Of a stretch of 64,000 nt of DNA, positions 59,077 through 64,000 are shown in pieces (position 1 is the stretch's first letter; every line of letters begins with the position of its first letter). Under the pieces are notes generated by a model, which worked only from the letters and a program-made list of their open reading frames with translations, made no database searches and was not told the DNA's origin. Source of the stretch: CAZBRS01 sp964494475 (GTDB lineage Bacteria; Myxococcota_A; UBA9042; CAZBRS01); the NCBI GenBank assembly GCA_964494475.1, contig CAZBRS010000016.1, positions 30,149-94,148 of the forward strand, in the 5' to 3' direction. The position numbers and the translations under genes are program-made.

Positions 59077-62000
59077 ATGGCCCGTTCCCTCAGCCTCTTC
59101 AGCCTGCCTCTCCTGGCGTTCGCCCTGGTCGCCTGCAGTTCGGGAGCCTCCGAGGGACCCGGACGCACCGACACCGACGCCGAGGAAGACTTCTCGTTCG
59201 ACCTGGCGGGCACGGACCTGCTGCCGCACGACACGGCCGAAGACCCGGGGCAGGCCGACGTGACCAAGCCCGACGCCGACGCCACGGGCGACGCCATCCC
59301 AGGCGGCTTCGGAGCACCGTGCCTCTCGAACGCCGATTGCTCGTCGATGTTCTGCGTGCTCGGCGAGGACGGCTTCGTCTGCACCGTGCCCTGCGAGAAC
59401 GACTGCCCGGCGGGCTTCTCTTGCCGCGGGGTCGCCACGTCGTGGCCCGACGTGGTCTTCATCTGCATGCCCGACGTGGTGCCCGTGTGCCAGCCCTGCA
59501 GCGTCGACGTACAGTGCAACGGTGGGGTGTGCGTGACGCTCGGCAACGACGAGCGCGCCTGCCTCGACGCGTGCCCTGGCGCAGGCGCCTGCAAGGGCGG
59601 GTACGAGTGCCGTTCGCTCGCCTCGACCGCGGGCCCCGAGGCCGACGTGTGCGCGCCGACGACCGACACCTGCACGTGCACGGCGGCCAACCTGGGCCAG
59701 CAGCGCTCGTGCTCGGTCACCAACGAGGTGGGAAGCTGCTTCGGCCTGCAGTCGTGCGAGGGCAGCGCGGGCTGGGGCCCCTGCTCCGCCCAGGCGGCAG
59801 CGACCGAGGCCTGCAACGGCCTCGACGACGACTGCGACGGCCTGGTCGACGAGGGCCTGGCCGAGGACCAGCCCTGCTCCAACGACGAGCCCGACGTGGG
59901 CTCGTGCCCTGGCCAGAGCAAGTGCCTGGGCGGCAACGGCTGGATCTGCGTGGGCCCCAAACCGACGGCCGAGGCCTGCGACTACCTCGACAACAACTGC
60001 GACGGCGCCACCGACGAGGGCTTCGTCGACGGGGCCACCGGCGCCTATACCACCGACGAACACTGCGGCGACTGCTTCACCTCGTGCGTCGACGCCTTCC
60101 CCCACGCCATCGGCGCCTGCGACCTGGCCTACGAGCCCCCCGCGTGCACGGTGCAGGACTGCGAGGAGGGGTACGTCAAGATCAACGACTTCCAGTGCGT
60201 CGCCGCGGCGATCTGCGAGCCCTGCGCGTCCGACGAGCAGTGCCTGATCGACGGCGGCGCGTGCATCCCCATCGGCGACAGCACCTACTGCTCCAAGCTC
60301 TGCGCGGCCGACGGCGACTGTCCCCTCGGCTACGGCTGCCGGCCCGTCGACGAGGAGGGCGGGGCCACCTTCTGCGTGCCGGCCTCCGACTCGTGCTCGT
60401 GCACGCCCGGCAACGAGGGCTTCTTGCGCGCGTGCAGCCGCTGGCACCAGCCCGACGACCCCGACCAGCCCTCGTACTCCTGCTCGGGGCAGATGGTCTG
60501 CCAGTCGGCCGGCTGGAGCGACTGCCTCATGCCCGAGGAGACCTGCGACCTGGTCGACAACGACTGCGACGGGCTCATCGACGAGGGCTTCGTCGACGAC
60601 CAGGGCCAGTACGTCACCGACCAGCACTGCGGCAAGTGCGGCAAGAACTGCGCGGCGCTCACGTTCCCGAACGCCCTGGGCCGGTGCGACGCCACCGGCG
60701 ACGTGCCTTCCTGCGCCATCGGCTGCGACGACGGCTGGCTCGACGTCGACGCCAACCCGGCCAACGGCTGCGAGTGCAAGCCCCAGCCGGGCCCCGACAA
60801 CCCCGAAGTGGTGGCAGGGGCCGGCAACGACTCCGACTGCGACGGCATCGACGGCGAGAAGGGCAACGCCATCTTCGTCTCGAAGGAAGGCTCCGACGCC
60901 AACTCGGGCGCCTTCGGCGCGCCCAAACGAACCATCCAGGCCGGCCTCGACGCGGCGGCGGCCGAAGCGAAGCGCGATGTCTACGTGGCCACCGGCGTCT
61001 ACACCGAGAGCGTGCTGCTGAAGCCAACCGTGCGGGTCTACGGAGGCTACAGCTCCGACTTCCGCGTCCGAACGGTCGTGCTGTACGAGACGGTGGTCAT
61101 GGGCGCGCCCCCCACGACCGAGCGACCGGGCGCTGTGAACGCGCTCGACGTCGCCGGCGCCTCCATCACGGCGTTCGACGGCTTCTCCGTCTACGGCGCC
61201 GACCACAAGGTGGCCGGGGGCACGTCGTACGCCATCTACGTGCGCAACGGCTCCGAAATGTTGCGCATCACGAACAACCGCGTGGTGGCGGGCGACGGCG
61301 GCGACGGGATGCCCGGCGTGCACGGCAGTTCGGGGGGCAGCGGCGGCTCGGGCACGGCGGGCACCGCGGCCCATGACCTCGGGAAGTCCACCTGCTCGGC
61401 GGGCGACGTGGCCCCGGGCGGCGCCGCCGGCAGCAACACCTGCGGAGCAGCCACGGTCAGCGGGGGCGCGGGAGGTGCGGCGATCTGTCCCGACTTCTTC
61501 GAAGGCGGCGGGGGCGTGTGCTCGGGCCTCGGCGACCAATCGTCGAAGGCGCAGGAGGCCGGCGCCAACGGCTCGGGGAGCGCCGGTGCCGGGGGCCTTG
61601 GGGGCGAAGCGGGCTTCGACAGCCTGATCTACTCCGGCTTCTGCCTGGGCAGCTTCCGATCCTGTGGTCTCTGCAGCAACCCGCTGGTCGACGGCGCCAA
61701 GCCGGGCGTCGCCGGCACCGCCGGAGCCAAGGGCGCACAGGGGCCCTCGGGCCAGGGATGCGCCGAGAGCGCCGGGAGTGTCGTCGCAGGGATCTTCGTG
61801 CCCGGAGCGGCCACGATCGGAGGCGCGGGTACGAACGGCGGCGGCGGCGGCGGCGGCGGAGCCGCTGGCGGCGTCGAGACCGAGGGCTGCGCGAACGAGG
61901 GCACGAAGTACTCTGACCTCGGCGGCAGCGGCGGCGGCGGCGGCGCGGGCGGCTGCGCGGGTACCGGCGGTGAGGCTGGCGGCGGCGGCGGCGGATCGTT

Positions 62001-62427
62001 CGGCGTGTTCGTCGTGTTCGACGCGGCTCCCACGACCGTTCCCCAGATCCTCGGCAACATGATCACGGGCGGTCGCGGCGGCAACGGCGGCAACGGCGGC
62101 AACGGCGGAACGGGCGGCGTGGGCGGCGACGGCGGAGCGGGCGGCCTCACGGGCTCGGGCACCGACGACGCGTGGTGCGCCGACGCGGGCGGCCACGGCG
62201 GTCGTGGCGGTGACGGTGGGCACGGCGGTGGCGGCGGCGGCGGTTGCGGCGGCCCGGCCTACGGGCTCTACGTCGCCGGCGCGACCCCCGAGCTGCTGGG
62301 AGCCCTGGCCTCCGGCAACTTCGAGGGTGGCGCAGGCATCTCCGGCAGCGGCGGCGCGGGGGGCTCCACGCTCGGCAACCCCGGCGCGCCCGGCACGGCG
62401 GGCGCCCTCGGCTTCACGAATTTTTGA
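59077..62427 (+). CDS. Large surface lipoprotein with MopE-like Ca motifs, DUF1565 and Gly-rich tail
   Basis: 1116 residues, strong Shine-Dalgarno AGGAGG. Lipoprotein signal (LLAFALVAC, Cys20). Residues 70-590 are Cys-rich, with three putative metal-binding MopE-type motifs: CNGLDDDCDGLVDEG (about 247), CDYLDNNCDGATDEG (about 300) and CDLVDNDCDGLIDEG (about 489). At 597-690 a DUF1565-type start of a right-handed beta-helix appears (GSDANSGAFGAPKRTIQAGLDAA, YVATGVYTESV). From about 730 to 1110 the sequence is Gly-rich (GGxGG, GGNGG runs), like PGRS or fibre proteins. The GGC/GGA/GGG-rich DNA is of very low complexity. A long surface fibre or adhesin is likely; partner unknown. Confidence 0.85.
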   Translation: MARSLSLFSLPLLAFALVACSSGASEGPGRTDTDAEEDFSFDLAGTDLLPHDTAEDPGQADVTKPDADATGDAIPGGFGAPCLSNADCSSMFCVLGEDGFVCTVPCENDCPAGFSCRGVATSWPDVVFICMPDVVPVCQPCSVDVQCNGGVCVTLGNDERACLDACPGAGACKGGYECRSLASTAGPEADVCAPTTDTCTCTAANLGQQRSCSVTNEVGSCFGLQSCEGSAGWGPCSAQAAATEACNGLDDDCDGLVDEGLAEDQPCSNDEPDVGSCPGQSKCLGGNGWICVGPKPTAEACDYLDNNCDGATDEGFVDGATGAYTTDEHCGDCFTSCVDAFPHAIGACDLAYEPPACTVQDCEEGYVKINDFQCVAAAICEPCASDEQCLIDGGACIPIGDSTYCSKLCAADGDCPLGYGCRPVDEEGGATFCVPASDSCSCTPGNEGFLRACSRWHQPDDPDQPSYSCSGQMVCQSAGWSDCLMPEETCDLVDNDCDGLIDEGFVDDQGQYVTDQHCGKCGKNCAALTFPNALGRCDATGDVPSCAIGCDDGWLDVDANPANGCECKPQPGPDNPEVVAGAGNDSDCDGIDGEKGNAIFVSKEGSDANSGAFGAPKRTIQAGLDAAAAEAKRDVYVATGVYTESVLLKPTVRVYGGYSSDFRVRTVVLYETVVMGAPPTTERPGAVNALDVAGASITAFDGFSVYGADHKVAGGTSYAIYVRNGSEMLRITNNRVVAGDGGDGMPGVHGSSGGSGGSGTAGTAAHDLGKSTCSAGDVAPGGAAGSNTCGAATVSGGAGGAAICPDFFEGGGGVCSGLGDQSSKAQEAGANGSGSAGAGGLGGEAGFDSLIYSGFCLGSFRSCGLCSNPLVDGAKPGVAGTAGAKGAQGPSGQGCAESAGSVVAGIFVPGAATIGGAGTNGGGGGGGGAAGGVETEGCANEGTKYSDLGGSGGGGGAGGCAGTGGEAGGGGGGSFGVFVVFDAAPTTVPQILGNMITGGRGGNGGNGGNGGTGGVGGDGGAGGLTGSGTDDAWCADAGGHGGRGGDGGHGGGGGGGCGGPAYGLYVAGATPELLGALASGNFEGGAGISGSGGAGGSTLGNPGAPGTAGALGFTNF

Positions 62428-62512
62428 GCGCGCGTCACCGCGGTCACGTGCTCTCCATGAAGGTCACCCTGCCGGGGGGCCATTCACGCCAGCAAGCTGC
62501 AGGGGCCTCCCC

Positions 62513-64000
62513 ATGCCCATGAACACCTCGCGCTCCCGAAGCCTGGCGGTCACGCTGGTGCTCCTGCTGGCGACCGACGCCGCGTTCGCCGGGCCCACGG
62601 GCGCTACGTTGCTGGTGCCCGGCACGCCCGTCGAGCTCCGCGACTTCGGCGAGGCACCCCGCGACGCGACCTCGGTGGACGGTCTGCTGGTCGTCGTGGG
62701 CGAACGGGGCGGCGTGGGCGGCATCGACCCGGTGACGGGGCTCACGCGCTGGAAGCGCACGCTGCCGGGCCTCGGTACGTGGTGGCTGGCGGGGGAGACC
62801 CTGTTCGCGGTGGGCGACAGCCTGACCCGCCTCTCGTTGACCAACGGCGAGCCGCGCTGGGAATACTCGCTGGGGTGCGCCCCAGGCCAGGGCTGCAACC
62901 TGCACGTGCTGGCCCACGACGCCGAGACGGCCTACCTGGGCGGCATCGGAGCCACCGTCAGCAGCCTGATGCTGCTCGACCTGCAGACCGGGCGCGAGCT
63001 GTGGCCCTCGTGGCTGCCGGTCGACCACCCCGTGCAGCGACTCGTGCCCGGCGAACGGCGATTGCTGGTCCTGTCCAGCGAAGGCGGCGTCTCCCTCTCG
63101 GCGTTGAACGCAGGCTCGGGCTTGCGGGCCTGGACCCATCGCTTCAGTGACGCCCCGGCCGACCTGGCCGACGTGGTGGTGGCCGATCGCGGCGAGGTGG
63201 TGTGCCTGTCGTACGCGGTGCGGGGCGCCCCCACGACCATGAACCTCGACCTGCTCGACGGCCCCTCGGGCAGCTTGCGCCTGTCGCGCACGCTGGTGGA
63301 CCAGGCCACTCCGCCCCGCTGCGTGGCCGACGCCAGTGGACTGCTGTACCTGGCCGCCGATCGCGGGCTCGAGAGCCTGGCGCTCGCCACGCTGAAGAGC
63401 GCCGGCGTGACGCCCCTGCCCGGGCGGGTCCACCAGGCGCAGGTCGCACGCGGAGGCGCCGTGCTGACGACCGACGGCGGCCTGGTCCACGCCGACGCCT
63501 CCACGGGCCGCCTCGAGCGCCTGGCACCCACACCCTTCGTGCCCGGATGCCGCGTGTTCCCGGGCGGCTACGCGTGCGGCGACGCCGTGGTGAGCATCGA
63601 GGCCACGGCGACCACGCTCGCCGTGGCCGTGGGCGTGGCCGAGCGCCCCGACAGTACGCTGGTCGCCCACGCCGGGCGCCTGTACGCCCTCGAGGCCGAC
63701 CGCGTGGTGCCGTTCCGCGACGTGCCGTCCGCAGAACTGGCCGGTCGCACCCTCGCCGAGAGCCGCACCCTGCCCCTCCCTGCGCTGGCCGACCGCGTGC
63801 GCATGCTGGGCTGCCTGGCAACGCAGGGCGACGCCCCGTCGCCCGCCAACGGCGCCCTGGAGCGCGCCCTGGCCGCGCGCCTGCTGCTCGCCCCCGCCGA
63901 GGCCGAGGCCACTCTGGCGCGCCTCGCCGGCGCCAGCGGCGCGCTCGCCGCGAGACCGGCGAGCGCGCTGCTCACCTTCGCCGGGCCCGCGCCCGCCGAC
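62513..64000 (+). CDS. Secreted PQQ/WD-like beta-propeller protein (3'-truncated by the window)
   Basis: The frame from the ATG at 62513 is open to the end of the window (496 codons, no stop). Signal peptide (LAVTLVLLLATDAAFA|GP). Repeated strands of about 40 residues with tryptophans (GGIDPVTGLTRWKRTLPG, LTRLSLTNGEPRWEYSL, LDLQTGRELWPSWLP, LNAGSGLRAWTHRF) have the PQQ-repeat form x-D/N-x-x-T/S-G-x-x-x-W. A conserved CAPGQGC loop interrupts. After about residue 440 the protein becomes Ala/Leu-rich and helical. No catalytic motif is visible. The start could also be the second ATG at 62519. Function unknown; secreted propellers often bind ligands or scaffold outer-membrane complexes. Confidence 0.8.
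   Translation, partial: MPMNTSRSRSLAVTLVLLLATDAAFAGPTGATLLVPGTPVELRDFGEAPRDATSVDGLLVVVGERGGVGGIDPVTGLTRWKRTLPGLGTWWLAGETLFAVGDSLTRLSLTNGEPRWEYSLGCAPGQGCNLHVLAHDAETAYLGGIGATVSSLMLLDLQTGRELWPSWLPVDHPVQRLVPGERRLLVLSSEGGVSLSALNAGSGLRAWTHRFSDAPADLADVVVADRGEVVCLSYAVRGAPTTMNLDLLDGPSGSLRLSRTLVDQATPPRCVADASGLLYLAADRGLESLALATLKSAGVTPLPGRVHQAQVARGGAVLTTDGGLVHADASTGRLERLAPTPFVPGCRVFPGGYACGDAVVSIEATATTLAVAVGVAERPDSTLVAHAGRLYALEADRVVPFRDVPSAELAGRTLAESRTLPLPALADRVRMLGCLATQGDAPSPANGALERALAARLLLAPAEAEATLARLAGASGALAARPASALLTFAGPAPAD

Noticed and set aside
59023..62223. 1066-codon antisense frame under the MopE/DUF1565 gene
   Set aside because: The reading Val/Gly/Ala-rich product has no motifs; the sense gene has a signal, Cys loops and DUF1565.
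28923..62446. Identical 14-mer CGTCACCGCGGTCA at 28923-28936 and 62433-62446
   Set aside because: A GC-rich 14-mer can recur by chance in 64 kb; only two copies with different contexts.

Overview
The window looks like a chromosomal segment from a member of the Myxococcota (myxobacteria-like, formerly Deltaproteobacteria). Base composition is very GC-rich with strong third-position GC. Many predicted lipoproteins carry a long Asp/Pro/Glu/Thr linker after the lipobox cysteine. Three secreted proteins end in a MYXO-CTERM-like tail (Cys, one membrane helix, Arg cluster). DUF2330, IgGFc-binding, MopE-like and PilZ proteins and a Ser/Thr kinase are also present. Coding density is very high: about 50 genes, no gap above about 180 bp, and many ATGA start/stop overlaps. 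I saw no tRNA, rRNA, CRISPR, insertion sequence or prophage.

Layout. 1-4488: two DUF2330 secreted proteins flank an oppositely oriented AAA15 ATPase plus DUF4276 (TOPRIM-like) cassette with the look of a phage-defence pair. 4495-10435: a PlsC acyltransferase and several lipoproteins, including a glucan-water-dikinase-like lipoprotein (7220-9715) bracketed by two paralogous lipoproteins. 10436-12066: two tandem palindromes, a small PAS protein coupled to a GSU2403-type nucleotidyltransferase, and an inverted repeat directly before that operon's start. 12109-20006: a six-gene minus-strand cluster, DUF4956 > HlyD/beta-propeller fusion > TolC > VTC polyphosphate polymerase > CotH kinase > metallophosphoesterase. 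This is the best candidate for an undescribed system, apparently a trans-envelope phosphate or polyphosphate modification machine. 20075-22195: two lipoproteins. 22295-28903: MacA/MacB/TolC-type efflux operon ending in its own OmpR/histidine-kinase pair.

29085-41896: mostly plus-strand secreted proteins. They include a Cys-rich/SMP-30-like fusion, a second GWD-like lipoprotein, an alpha/beta hydrolase, an IgGFc-binding lipoprotein, and an amidase fused through a MYXO-CTERM tail to a propeller. A minus-strand nucleotidyltransferase plus small-partner pair (33705-34507) sits among them. 41956-46524: RND (HAE-3/HpnN-like), MlaC-like and TolC genes, probably an envelope lipid transporter. 46511-50735: a PAP2 phosphatase, then divergent Ser/Thr kinase and TPR genes whose products both begin with a zinc ribbon. 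50732-54613: RsmG, and a TPR > PilZ > metallo-beta-lactamase operon. 54788: ribosomal protein S20 with a recognisable promoter. 55087-58972: panB, panC and a membrane HExxH metalloprotease. 59077-64000: a 1116-residue MopE/DUF1565/Gly-rich lipoprotein and a propeller protein running off the end.

Most of the window is devoted to the cell envelope: surface lipoproteins, three TolC-type export routes and surface modification. Housekeeping genes are few: rsmG, rpsT, panB, panC, plsC. Family assignments come from motif and architecture recognition by eye; no database search was run.
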